Position numbers and translations under genes: made by a program
Part shown: positions 18,456-27,230 of the stretch, in pieces
Position numbering within the stretch: position 1 is the first letter of the stretch
Layout of the letters: each line of letters begins with the position of its first letter
The notes under the pieces: model-generated
What the model saw: the letters and a program-made list of their open reading frames with translations, nothing else
Databases searched by the model: none
What the model was told of the DNA's origin: nothing
Assembly: GCF_000452705.1 (NCBI RefSeq)
Contig: NZ_CP007014.1
Span: forward strand, 372,001 to 436,000
Direction: 5' to 3'
From: Pseudomonas syringae CC1557
GTDB taxonomy: Bacteria > Pseudomonadota > Gammaproteobacteria > Pseudomonadales > Pseudomonadaceae
Length of the DNA: 64,000 nt

Positions 18456-21400
18456 TTACTCAACATTCTGCCGCTCGCCCTTCGGATCGAAGAACACCGA
18501 AGACACGATCTCGACTTCGATCACGCTGCCATCGGCCAGAGGCGCAAACACCCGCTCACCGATACGGTTCAGGCCGCCTTTGACCACGCCCATGGCGAAC
18601 GAATAACCCAGCGAGTTGTGCGCGTAACTGGAGGTCACGTGGCCAACCATGTTCATCGGAATCGTCTGCTTGGTGTCGAACACCAGCTGCGCACCTTCCG
18701 GCAGCCACTTGTTCGGGTCGACCGGTTTGAGGCCGACCAGTTGCTTGCGCTGTTCCCGCACGCAGTCTTCTCGATTCATGCCGCGCCAGCCGATCCAGGA
18801 AAATGGTTTGGTACGGCCGACACACCACCCCATGTTCAGGTCGTCCGGGGTCATCGAGCCATCGGTGTCCTGACCGACGATGATGAAACCCTTCTCTGCG
18901 CGCAGCACGTGCATGGTCTCGGTGCCGTAAGGCGTCAGGTTGTACTGTTTGCCTGCCTCGGCGATCCTTTCCAGAACGCCCATGGCGTAGTCGGCCTGAA
19001 TGTTGACCTCGTAGGACAGCTCGCCGGTAAACGAGATACGGAACACCCGTGCCGGTACACCGGCGACCAGACCTTCTTTCCAGGTCATGAACGGAAAGGC
19101 TTCACGGCCCAGATCAATGTCGGTGACTTCGCTTAGCAGCTTTCGGCTGTTGGGGCCGGACAGCGTGAGGGTCGCCCAGTGATCGGTCACAGAGGTGAAG
19201 TAAACCTTGAGGTCTGGCCATTCAGTCTGCTGATAGATTTCCAGCCATTGCAGAACCCGTGCAGCGCCGCCTGTGGTGGTGGTCATCAGGAAGTGGTTAT
19301 CGGCGAGGCAGGCGGTCACGCCGTCATCGAAGACCATGCCGTCTTCCTTGCACATCAGCCCGTAACGCGCCTTGCCCACGTCCAGTTTGGTCCAGGCGTT
19401 GGTGTAGATGCGGTTGAGAAATTCGCGCGCGTCCGGGCCCTGAATGTCGATCTTGCCCAGCGTCGAGGCGTCCAGCAGGCCGACGCTGTCACGCACCGCC
19501 TTGCATTCGCGAGCAACGGCTGCCGGAAGATCTTCACCGTTCTTCGGGAAGTACCAGGGACGTTTCCACTGACCGACGTCTTCAAACTCGGCACCGTTTT
19601 TGACGTGCCAGGCGTGCAGAGCGGTGAAACGCACCGGTTCGAAGATGTGTTTGCAGTGGCGTCCGGCAATCGCACCGAAGGTCACCGGCGTGTAGTTGGG
19701 GCGGAACATGGTGGTGCCCATTTCCGGAATCGACACGTTCAACGAGCGGGCGGCGATGGCCAGACCGTTGACGTTGCCCAGCTTGCCCTGATCGGTACCG
19801 AAACCCAGCGCGGTGTAACGTTTGACGTGCTCGACCGACTCGAAACCCTCGCGTGTCGCCAGTTCGATGGCGGCGGCGGTGACGTCGTTCTGGAAGTCAA
19901 CGAACTGCTTGGGAGCTCGTGCGGTACCTTTTTCGTGCGGCACCTGGAACAGCGCCAACGTCGGTTCTTCGGTACGGCTGAGTGCTTTGGGCATGACGCC
20001 TTCGACAATCCCGAAGCCCGCTTCGCTGGCCGCGCGCGCGCCGCCTTCAAAACCATCGGCCAAGCTGTCGGCAAGGCTGTAGACGCCGTTCACGCCACCC
20101 ACGCAAATGCGTTTCTGCGGTGCTTCACCTGGCACGAAACCGAGGATGTCCTCTCGCCAGACCGGCTTGCCACCCAGGTGCGAGGCCAGATGCACAATCG
20201 GGCTGTAGCCGCCGGAGCTGGCAACCAGATCGCACTCAAGCCATTCGCCAGGGCTGGTAACGGCGTGCGCCTTGATGTCGATGGCAGCGACTCGCGCAGC
20301 GGTCACGTGTTTGCTGCCACGGGCTTCGATAACTGCGCTGCCGGTCAGAATGCGAATGCCTTTGGCACGTGCTTCTTCAACCAGTGGGCCGCGCGGGTTG
20401 TGCCGCGCGTCGGCAATCGCAACGACGTGCAGACTGGCATCGAGCCAATCCAGCGCGACGCGGTAGGCATGGTCGTTATTGGTCGACAGCACCAGTTTCT
20501 TGCCCGGCGCGACCCCGTAACGACGGACATACGTCGAGACCGCACTGGCCAGCATGTTACCCGGCACGTCATTGTTGCCGTAGACCAGCGGGCGCTCGTG
20601 CGTACCGGCGGCCAGCACCACACGTTTGGCGCGCACCCGGTGCATGCGTTGGCGGACCATGCCGATAGGGGCACGATCACCGAGGTGATCGGTCAGCCGC
20701 TCATGAATGGTCAGGAAATTGTGATCGTGATAGCCGTTGACCGTTGCGCGTGGCAGCAACGTCACGTTGCGCAGGCTTTTCAGCTCGGCAACTACCGTCG
20801 AGACCCACTCGGTGGCCGGTTTGCCATCCAGGCTTTCACGGCTGTCGAGCAGGCTGCCACCGAACTCTTCCTGCTCGTCGGCAACAATCACCCGTGCGCC
20901 GCTGCGGCCCGCTGCCAGCGCAGCAGCCAGACCGGCAGGGCCTGCGCCGACGATCAGCACGTCACAGTGCTGGTTCATCGCGTCGTAGCTGTCCGGATCG
21001 TTCTCGGTGGGCGAGCGGCCCAGGCCCGCCGCCTTGCGGATGTACTTTTCGTAAGTCATCCAGAACGATTGCGGGTACATGAAGGTTTTGTAGTAGAAAC
21101 CGGGGGGCATCAGCTTGCCGCCGACCTTGCCGAGGATACCCATCACGTCGGTATTCACGCTGGGCCAACCGTTGGTGCTGGTCGCAACCAGACCTGAATA
21201 AAGCGCTTGCTGGGTGGCACGCACGTTGGGGATCTGCGTGGCTTCGGTGGCGCCGATCTGCAACACGGCATTCGGCTCTTCCGAGCCTGCCGCGAAGATG
21301 CCGCGTGGCCTGGAGTACTTGAAGCTGCGGCCAATGATATCGACGCCGTTGGCTAGCAGCGCGGACGCTAGCGAGTCGCCTTCGAAGCCTTGATAAGTCT

Positions 21401-21476
21401 GGCCGTTGAAGGTGAAGTTCAGCACCTTGCTGCGGTTGATGCGGCCGCCGTTGGGCAGGCGATGGGTCTGGCTCAT
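18456..21476 (-). CDS. soxA: Sarcosine oxidase alpha subunit
   Basis: Largest subunit (1006 residues) of heterotetrameric sarcosine oxidase. A ferredoxin-like N-terminal part (about 15-100, with FEGDSLASALLANG) is followed by the NAD-binding FAD/NAD domain, with VLIVGAGPAGLAAALAAGRSG at about 173-193. The C-terminal third (about 600-1000) is a GcvT-type tetrahydrofolate-binding domain, marked by ARYGLMCKEDGMVFDDGV and the tail KPFSWIGWRGMNRED. The ATG overlaps the soxD stop by four bases. It takes electrons or imine product from soxB and makes 5,10-methylene-tetrahydrofolate. Intact and full length. Confidence 0.96.
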   Translation of the reverse strand: MSQTHRLPNGGRINRSKVLNFTFNGQTYQGFEGDSLASALLANGVDIIGRSFKYSRPRGIFAAGSEEPNAVLQIGATEATQIPNVRATQQALYSGLVATSTNGWPSVNTDVMGILGKVGGKLMPPGFYYKTFMYPQSFWMTYEKYIRKAAGLGRSPTENDPDSYDAMNQHCDVLIVGAGPAGLAAALAAGRSGARVIVADEQEEFGGSLLDSRESLDGKPATEWVSTVVAELKSLRNVTLLPRATVNGYHDHNFLTIHERLTDHLGDRAPIGMVRQRMHRVRAKRVVLAAGTHERPLVYGNNDVPGNMLASAVSTYVRRYGVAPGKKLVLSTNNDHAYRVALDWLDASLHVVAIADARHNPRGPLVEEARAKGIRILTGSAVIEARGSKHVTAARVAAIDIKAHAVTSPGEWLECDLVASSGGYSPIVHLASHLGGKPVWREDILGFVPGEAPQKRICVGGVNGVYSLADSLADGFEGGARAASEAGFGIVEGVMPKALSRTEEPTLALFQVPHEKGTARAPKQFVDFQNDVTAAAIELATREGFESVEHVKRYTALGFGTDQGKLGNVNGLAIAARSLNVSIPEMGTTMFRPNYTPVTFGAIAGRHCKHIFEPVRFTALHAWHVKNGAEFEDVGQWKRPWYFPKNGEDLPAAVARECKAVRDSVGLLDASTLGKIDIQGPDAREFLNRIYTNAWTKLDVGKARYGLMCKEDGMVFDDGVTACLADNHFLMTTTTGGAARVLQWLEIYQQTEWPDLKVYFTSVTDHWATLTLSGPNSRKLLSEVTDIDLGREAFPFMTWKEGLVAGVPARVFRISFTGELSYEVNIQADYAMGVLERIAEAGKQYNLTPYGTETMHVLRAEKGFIIVGQDTDGSMTPDDLNMGWCVGRTKPFSWIGWRGMNREDCVREQRKQLVGLKPVDPNKWLPEGAQLVFDTKQTIPMNMVGHVTSSYAHNSLGYSFAMGVVKGGLNRIGERVFAPLADGSVIEVEIVSSVFFDPKGERQNVE

Positions 21477-21769
21477 GCCTTGTCTCCCTGATCCGTGAAC
21501 TGTGGCGTGGTACCAATCGGATAGGTTTCCAGAATCTCGTAAGTCACGGTGTTACGCGTCATGTTGAAGTACTGGCGGCAACCGGCGGCGTGAATCCACA
21601 GTTCGTGATGCAGGCCACGCGGGTTGTCACGGAAGAACATGTAATCGCCCCATTGCTCATCGGTGCAGGCACCGGGGTCCAGCGGGCGCGGGATGTGCGC
21701 CTGGCCGGACGGATGAAATTCCTCTTCGGAGCGCAGTTCGCCACAGTGAGGACAGAAGATATACAGCAT
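21473..21769 (-). CDS. soxD: Sarcosine oxidase delta subunit
   Basis: A 98-residue zinc-binding subunit of heterotetrameric sarcosine oxidase. It has an N-terminal CPHCGELRSEEEF motif (two Cys of the zinc site) and the family stretches RPLDPGACTDEQWGDYMFFR and HELWIHAAGCRQYFN, with a further Cys. The start is ATG 21769, 15 bases after soxB. The stop overlaps soxA (ATGA), indicating coupled synthesis of the subunits. Confidence 0.95.
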   Translation of the reverse strand: MLYIFCPHCGELRSEEEFHPSGQAHIPRPLDPGACTDEQWGDYMFFRDNPRGLHHELWIHAAGCRQYFNMTRNTVTYEILETYPIGTTPQFTDQGDKA

Positions 21770-21784
21770 GGTCGGTTTCTCCTG

Positions 21785-23035
21785 TTAGTGGGCTACGGCT
21801 GCAGCGCCGTGTTCGTCAATGAGCGCGCCGTTGTGGAAGCGGTCGATGGAGAACGGCTTGGCCAGTGGGTGCATTTCGCCTTTCGCCAGGCTGGCGGCAA
21901 ATACGTTGCCCGAACCCGGTGTGGCTTTGAAGCCGCCCGTGCCCCAGCCGCAATTGAAGAACATGTTAGGGACCGGCGTTTTGGAGATGATCGGGCAGGC
22001 GTCCGGCGTAGTGTCAACGATGCCGCCCCATTGGCGGTTCATGCGCACGCGGGACAGGACCGGAAACATCTCGACGATGGCCTGAACGGTGTGTTCGATC
22101 ACCGGGTACGAGCCGCGCTGGCCGTAGCCGACCCAACTGTCGATACCGGCACCGATCACCAGGTCGCCCTTGTCGGACTGGCTGATGTAGCCGTGCACAG
22201 CGTTGGACATGATGACGCTGTCGATAATCGGCTTGATCGGCTCGGACACCAGCGCTTGCAGCGGATGTGATTCGATCGGCAGACGAAAGCCTGCCAGTTT
22301 GGCCATGTGCCCGGAATTACCGGCCGTGACTACGCCAACCCGTTTGGCGCCGATGAAACCCTTGTTGGTTTCGACGCCGATGCACACGCCGTTTTCCTTG
22401 CGAAAACCGATCACTTCGGTTTGCTGAATCAGGTCAACGCCCAACGCATCGGCCGCACGCGCAAAACCCCAGGCCACTGCGTCGTGACGGGCCACGCCGC
22501 CACGGCGTTGAACGGTTGCGCCGATGATCGGATAGCGGGTGTTTTTTGAACAATCCAGATACGGGATTTCTTCAGCGACCTGCTTGCCGTTGAGCAATTC
22601 GCCGTCTACACCGTTGAGGCGGTTGGCGCTGACGCGGCGTTCCGAGTCACGCATGTCCTGCAAGGTATGGCACAGGTTGTAGACACCGCGCTGGGAGAAC
22701 ATGACGTTGTAGTTCAGGTCCTGGGACAGGCCTTCCCACAGTTTCATTGCGTGCTCATAAAGATGCGCCGACTCGTCCCACAGGTAGTTGGAGCGCACGA
22801 TGGTGGTGTTGCGAGCCGTGTTGCCACCGCCCAGCCAGCCTTTCTCGACCCCCGCCACATTCGTGATGCCGTGTTCTTTGGCCAGATAATAAGCCGTCGC
22901 CAGACCGTGTCCGCCGCCACCGACGATGACTACGTCGTAGACTTTTTTCGGCGTTGGCGTGCGCCACATGCGCTGCCAGTTTTCGTGATGGGTGAGGGAA
23001 TGCTTGAGAAGGCCGAAGCCTGAGTAATGCTGCAT
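21785..23035 (-). CDS. soxB: Sarcosine oxidase beta subunit
   Basis: Catalytic FAD/FMN subunit (416 residues) that oxidises sarcosine. The FAD-binding motif [20 protein letters not shown] is at about residues 35-54. The conserved [20 protein letters not shown] contains the expected covalent-flavin-region His/Ser context, and the C-terminal FAD contact is [16 protein letters not shown]. The start is ATG 23035, 17 bases after glyA. Second gene of the glyA-soxBDAG operon. Confidence 0.95.
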   Translation of the reverse strand: MQHYSGFGLLKHSLTHHENWQRMWRTPTPKKVYDVVIVGGGGHGLATAYYLAKEHGITNVAGVEKGWLGGGNTARNTTIVRSNYLWDESAHLYEHAMKLWEGLSQDLNYNVMFSQRGVYNLCHTLQDMRDSERRVSANRLNGVDGELLNGKQVAEEIPYLDCSKNTRYPIIGATVQRRGGVARHDAVAWGFARAADALGVDLIQQTEVIGFRKENGVCIGVETNKGFIGAKRVGVVTAGNSGHMAKLAGFRLPIESHPLQALVSEPIKPIIDSVIMSNAVHGYISQSDKGDLVIGAGIDSWVGYGQRGSYPVIEHTVQAIVEMFPVLSRVRMNRQWGGIVDTTPDACPIISKTPVPNMFFNCGWGTGGFKATPGSGNVFAASLAKGEMHPLAKPFSIDRFHNGALIDEHGAAAVAH

Positions 23036-23052
23036 GTAAGGCTACTCCTGAC

Positions 23053-24306
23053 TCAGCGATAAACCGGAAAATCGGCGCACAGGGCTGCAACCTGACTCGC
23101 GACATTGGCCTCGACGTCGGCATCACCGAGGTTGTCGAGAATGTCGCAGATCCAGCCTGCCAGCTCGACGCACTGGGTTACCTTGAAACCTCGGGTGGTG
23201 ACGGCCGGCGTACCGATGCGCAGGCCTGAGGTCACGAAGGGAGACTGCGGATCGTTGGGTACCGAGTTCTTATTGACGGTGATGTGCGCACGGCCCAGCG
23301 CGGCGTCGGCATCCTTGCCGGTCAGGCCCTGACTGATCAGGCTGACCAGAAACAGGTGGTTGTCGGTGCCGCCGGAGACCACGTCGAAGCCCCGATCTAT
23401 AAAGACCTGTGCCATTGCTTGCGCGTTATCAATGACCTGCTGTTGATAAGCCTTGAAGCCGGGCTCCATCGCTTCCTTGAAGCACACGGCCTTGGCGGCT
23501 ATGACGTGCATCAACGGGCCGCCCTGGCCGCCGGGAAAGACGGCCGAGTTGAATTTCTTTTCCAGTTCTTCGTTGGCCCTGGCCAAAATCAGGCCGCCGC
23601 GTGGGCCGCGCAGGGTCTTGTGTGTGGTGGTTGTGACCACATCGGCGTAGGGCAGCGGGTTGGGGTACAAACCGGCAGCGACCAGACCGGCGACATGGGC
23701 CATGTCGACGAACAGGTAGGCGCCGACTTTGTCGGCGATTGCGCGGAAACGAGGGAAATCCAGCGTCTTCGAATAGGCAGAGAAACCGGCAATGATCATT
23801 TTTGGCTGGCATTCGACGGCGATGCGCTCGACTTCGTCGTAATCGATCAGCCCCGTGGTGGTGTCGATGCCGTACTGCACGGCGTTATAAAGCTTGCCGG
23901 AAAAGCTGACCTTGGCACCGTGAGTCAGGTGGCCGCCATGCGCCAGGCTCATGCCCAGCACGGTGTCGCCAGCCTGCAGCAGCGCCAGATAGACCGCAGC
24001 GTTGGCCTGGCTGCCGGAGTGCGGCTGGACGTTGGCGTAATCGGCACCGAACAGCTGTTTGGCGCGCTCGATGGCCAGTTGCTCGACCTTGTCGACATGC
24101 TCGCAACCACCATAGTAACGCTTGCCGGGATAGCCCTCGGCGTACTTGTTGGTCAGGCCGCTGCCCTGGGCCTGCATCACCCGCTTGCTGGTGTAGTTTT
24201 CCGAGGCGATCAGCTCGATATGGTCTTCCTGACGCAGCTCCTCGGCGTTGATCGCCGACATCAGTGCATCGTCATAACCCTGAATCTGGTCTTGCTTGCT
24301 GAACAT
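23053..24306 (-). CDS. glyA: Serine hydroxymethyltransferase
   Basis: PLP enzyme (417 residues) that joins glycine and 5,10-methylene-tetrahydrofolate into serine, using both products of sarcosine oxidase. The PLP lysine lies in [14 protein letters not shown] (about residue 230). Substrate and cofactor stretches [15 protein letters not shown] and [11 protein letters not shown] are intact. The start is ATG 24306, with GGGAG upstream. As first gene of the sox operon it is the copy dedicated to sarcosine use; another glyA elsewhere in the genome is likely. No glycine-riboswitch core was recognised upstream. Confidence 0.95.
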   Translation of the reverse strand: MFSKQDQIQGYDDALMSAINAEELRQEDHIELIASENYTSKRVMQAQGSGLTNKYAEGYPGKRYYGGCEHVDKVEQLAIERAKQLFGADYANVQPHSGSQANAAVYLALLQAGDTVLGMSLAHGGHLTHGAKVSFSGKLYNAVQYGIDTTTGLIDYDEVERIAVECQPKMIIAGFSAYSKTLDFPRFRAIADKVGAYLFVDMAHVAGLVAAGLYPNPLPYADVVTTTTHKTLRGPRGGLILARANEELEKKFNSAVFPGGQGGPLMHVIAAKAVCFKEAMEPGFKAYQQQVIDNAQAMAQVFIDRGFDVVSGGTDNHLFLVSLISQGLTGKDADAALGRAHITVNKNSVPNDPQSPFVTSGLRIGTPAVTTRGFKVTQCVELAGWICDILDNLGDADVEANVASQVAALCADFPVYR

Positions 24307-24409
24307 CGCGGATCTCCCGGCGGCGGCGCTGCGCCTGACTTTTTGGTCGGGCTGAACAGAGCCCTCTGAGAGCGATGGTAGGGCCGGACCAAAGACGCCA
24401 AATGCCTAT

Positions 24410-24690
24410 GGACGCCACACAAAGGTGCGTTTACGACATGACCTGGCGCGCAGAGATAAATAGATGAAGAGGGGAGGGAAATACACAAACCACGACGCCT
24501 TGCGTCGTAGCGGACGCGGAGCGTCCTGAACGGCATACCAACGCGGAGCATTGGTACGATAGTTATAAGGTTCTCGTTCCTCACGCTCCAGCGTAGGAAT
24601 GCATTTCACGACGCTCTGCGTCGCAAGGGAAGCAGAGCATCCGGAATGGCATGCCAATGCGGGGCATTGGCATGCGCATCGATGTGAATC
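24410..24690. repeat. REP-like repeat cluster in the glyA-SPOR gap
   Basis: This 393-base gene-free stretch is mostly repeats. Palindromic copies include GGACGC-GGA-GCGTCC near 24509, CCAACGCGGAGCATTGG near 24538, GACGC-TCT-GCGTC near 24610 and CATGCCAATGCGGGGCATTGGCATG near 24650. They are joined by the linkers GGCATACC and ACGATAGTTATAAGG. I see no gene in it. The part next to glyA (24307-24400) is the probable glyA promoter region, without a clear box. Confidence 0.75.
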
Positions 24691-24699
24691 CAGCTCCCG

Positions 24700-25395
24700 C
24701 TAGCGGCTCTGGCGTTGTTGCAGCAACAAGTTGCTGAAGCCGCCGCCTGCCAGTTGCTTCTGGGCAGTGGTCAGCTGTTCGCGGTTGCTGAACGGGCCGA
24801 CCAGGACGCGATACCAGGTTTCATCCTTCACGGTGCCGGATTCGACGGTCGATGTCTGACCCAGGAGGATGATCTGTGCGCGGACCTTCTCGGCGTCGGC
24901 CTGTTTGCGGAACGAGCCCGCTTGCAGATAGAACGTCGTGACCGCCGCTGGCTTGGTCGTGGCAACAGACGGAGCCGGTGGCGGTGTCAGACCGCTAAGC
25001 GCTGCCTGAGCGCGCGCCGTGTCGATCTTGGCGGCCTGCTCGGGCGAAACCGGGGCCGTCGGCGCGACAGGCGGCGGAGTCTTTTCCGGGACCGCTTCGT
25101 TCGGCACGATGACTTCCGATTCCGGCAGCAGCGTGTAGAAGTCGTACTTGGGCTTGACCGGCGCGGTCGGGCTTGGTGGTGTCTTGTTCGCCTCGGCTAT
25201 TTTCGCCGCCTTGGCGTCCGCCTTGACCCGCTTGACGTCTTCGCCACCCGGTTCGAGCTTCATCAGAAAGACCACGAATGCGCCTACGCTCAGACCAATT
25301 GCCAGCCACAACCACCCTGGAATCGGTTTCTTCGCGGGTGCCTGATAACGGCTGGCGCCCCGCTTGGGTGCCGGTTTCTTCTTCGCAACTGCCAA
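24700..25395 (-). CDS. SPOR domain protein (FtsN-like)
   Basis: A 231-residue bitopic inner-membrane protein. A basic N-terminus (about 1-28, KKKPAPKRGASRYQAPAKK) and one helix at about 29-47 (WLWLAIGLSVGAFVVFLMK) precede a Pro/Ala-rich periplasmic linker. The C-terminal SPOR domain (about 150-228, TTFYLQAGSFRKQADAEKV and TWYRVLVGPFSNREQ) binds denuded peptidoglycan at the septum. It follows argS by one base, as in other pseudomonads, where the next gene is usually hslV. Here glyA comes next instead. A division role like FtsN is inferred from architecture. Confidence 0.85.
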   Translation of the reverse strand: MAVAKKKPAPKRGASRYQAPAKKPIPGWLWLAIGLSVGAFVVFLMKLEPGGEDVKRVKADAKAAKIAEANKTPPSPTAPVKPKYDFYTLLPESEVIVPNEAVPEKTPPPVAPTAPVSPEQAAKIDTARAQAALSGLTPPPAPSVATTKPAAVTTFYLQAGSFRKQADAEKVRAQIILLGQTSTVESGTVKDETWYRVLVGPFSNREQLTTAQKQLAGGGFSNLLLQQRQSR

Positions 25396-25396
25396 C

Positions 25397-27133
25397 TTAC
25401 ATACGCTCCAGAGTTTCCAGACCCAACAGGTCGAGGCCTTGCTTGAGGGTGCGGCCGGTCAGGGCAGCCAGACGCAGACGGCTCTGTTGCTGATCGGGAT
25501 TTTCCGCACCAAGAATCGGGCAGTTTTCATAAAAGCTGGAAAACAGGCCCGCAAGGTCATACAGGTAAGCACAAAGTACGTGCGGTGTGCCTTTTTCTGC
25601 GACGTTATTCAATGTTTCAGTGAACTGCGCCAGACGCGCAGCCAGTTCCTGCTCCTGCGGTGCTGCAAGGACGATGTGGCCCTTGCTGGCGTCGAAAGGC
25701 GTCCCCAGCTTGCGGAACACACCGGCTACACGGGTGTAGGCGTACAACAGATAAGGCGCGGTATTGCCTTCGAAGCTCAGCATCTGATCGAAGTTGAAAC
25801 TGTAATCGCTGGCGCGGTGCTTGCACAGGTCGGCGTATTTCACCGCACTGATCCCCACGGCCTTGGCAATGCTGCGCAACTCGGCCTCGGCGACGTCCGG
25901 GTTCTTCTCCTTGACCAGCGTATAGGCACGTTCTTCGGCCTCATTGAGCAGGTCGATGAGCTTGACCGTACCGCCGTCACGCGTTTTGAACGGGCGGCCA
26001 TCTGCGCCGTTCATGGTGCCGAAGCCCATGTGTTCCAGTTGCATGCCATCGTGGACAAATCCCGCACGGCGCGCCACTTCGAATACTTGCTGGAAATGCA
26101 GGGCCTGACGCTGGTCGACGAAATACAGCACACGGTCGGCCTTGAGCACTTTGCTGCGATAGCGGATGGCGGCGAGGTCGGTGGTGGCGTACAGATAACC
26201 ACCACCGGCCTTCTGCACGATGACCGGCAGTGGCGTGTCATCGGCGGTGCGGAATTCTTCGAGGAACACGCACTGTGCGCCGTTGCTCTCGACCAGCAGG
26301 CCGGTCGCTTTCAGATCATTGACCACGTTGGCCAGATCATCGTTGTAGGCGCTTTCGCCCATGACATCGGCCGGGGTCAGTTTGACGTTCAGGCGCTCGT
26401 AGGTTTCCTGGCAGTGGGACAGCGAGATATCCTTGAAACGCGTCCACAGCGTCAGGCATTCAGCGTCACCAGCCTGCAACTTGACCACCAGCCCGCGCGC
26501 GCGCTCGGCGAACTCTTCGGACTCGTCAAAGCGCTGCTTGGCGGCGCGATAGAAATCTTCCAGGTCAGACAGCTCGTCGCTGGTTGCCGGTTTTTCCTGC
26601 AGGTAGGCCAGCAGCATGCCGAACTGGGTGCCCCAGTCGCCGACGTGATTCTGGCGAATGACCGTGTCGCCGAGGAACTCCAGAACGTTTGCCACGCCGT
26701 CGCCAATGATGGTCGAGCGCAGGTGGCCGACGTGCATTTCCTTGGCCAGATTAGGGGCCGACAGATCGACTACCACGCGCTGTGTGGCGCCTGCCTTGCG
26801 AACCGCCAATTGCGGATCGGCCAACGCGGCGTCAAGGCGCGAAGCCAGCGCGGCGGTGTTCTGGAAGAAGTTCAGAAAGCCCGGACCGGCAATTTCGACC
26901 TTGCTCACCTGATCGTCGGCAGGTAGCGCAGCGATCAGCTTTTCAGCCAGATCACGCGGTTTCATCCCGGCAGGCTTGGCGAGCATCATCGCAATGTTGC
27001 TGGCGAAGTCGCCGTGCGTTTTGTCACGGGCATTTTCCACCTGAATCGCCGGCGTCAGCCCTTCTGGCAAGACGCCCTCGGTGACGAGACGGGTCAGGGC
27101 TTGTTGAATCAGCTGGCGAATGGTGTCTTTCAT
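25397..27133 (-). CDS. argS: Arginyl-tRNA synthetase
   Basis: Class I aminoacyl-tRNA synthetase, 578 residues. The N-terminal Add-1 domain that recognises tRNA covers about 1-110. The HIGH-type signature HVGH is at residues 134-137. The arginine-binding core contains [11 protein letters not shown]. As usual for ArgRS there is no classical KMSKS; the equivalent loop lies near [10 protein letters not shown]. The anticodon-binding DALR domain ends [21 protein letters not shown] (positions 25400-25460). The start is ATG 27133. It is essential, and is transcribed with the SPOR gene immediately downstream. Confidence 0.96.
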   Translation of the reverse strand: MKDTIRQLIQQALTRLVTEGVLPEGLTPAIQVENARDKTHGDFASNIAMMLAKPAGMKPRDLAEKLIAALPADDQVSKVEIAGPGFLNFFQNTAALASRLDAALADPQLAVRKAGATQRVVVDLSAPNLAKEMHVGHLRSTIIGDGVANVLEFLGDTVIRQNHVGDWGTQFGMLLAYLQEKPATSDELSDLEDFYRAAKQRFDESEEFAERARGLVVKLQAGDAECLTLWTRFKDISLSHCQETYERLNVKLTPADVMGESAYNDDLANVVNDLKATGLLVESNGAQCVFLEEFRTADDTPLPVIVQKAGGGYLYATTDLAAIRYRSKVLKADRVLYFVDQRQALHFQQVFEVARRAGFVHDGMQLEHMGFGTMNGADGRPFKTRDGGTVKLIDLLNEAEERAYTLVKEKNPDVAEAELRSIAKAVGISAVKYADLCKHRASDYSFNFDQMLSFEGNTAPYLLYAYTRVAGVFRKLGTPFDASKGHIVLAAPQEQELAARLAQFTETLNNVAEKGTPHVLCAYLYDLAGLFSSFYENCPILGAENPDQQQSRLRLAALTGRTLKQGLDLLGLETLERM

Positions 27134-27230
27134 GATGCTCTCTTCGACCGCAAGCGCGGTGGCGCCTGGATGCGCGGGTGGAAAAACTCCGCATTATCCG
27201 TTGCCGGAGCCTGCTTGCCAACGGCGTGAC

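Noticed and set aside
19179..21197. 672-codon plus-strand open frame
   Set aside because: It lies wholly opposite soxA, is rich in His, Arg, Val and Gly as expected of the antisense of a high-GC gene, and matches no family motif.
24307..24420. Possible glycine riboswitch before glyA
   Set aside because: I looked for the conserved tandem-aptamer cores on the minus strand and did not find them; only GC-rich hairpin potential is present.
25364..26926. 520-codon plus-strand open frame
   Set aside because: Antisense of argS, which has all the synthetase signatures.
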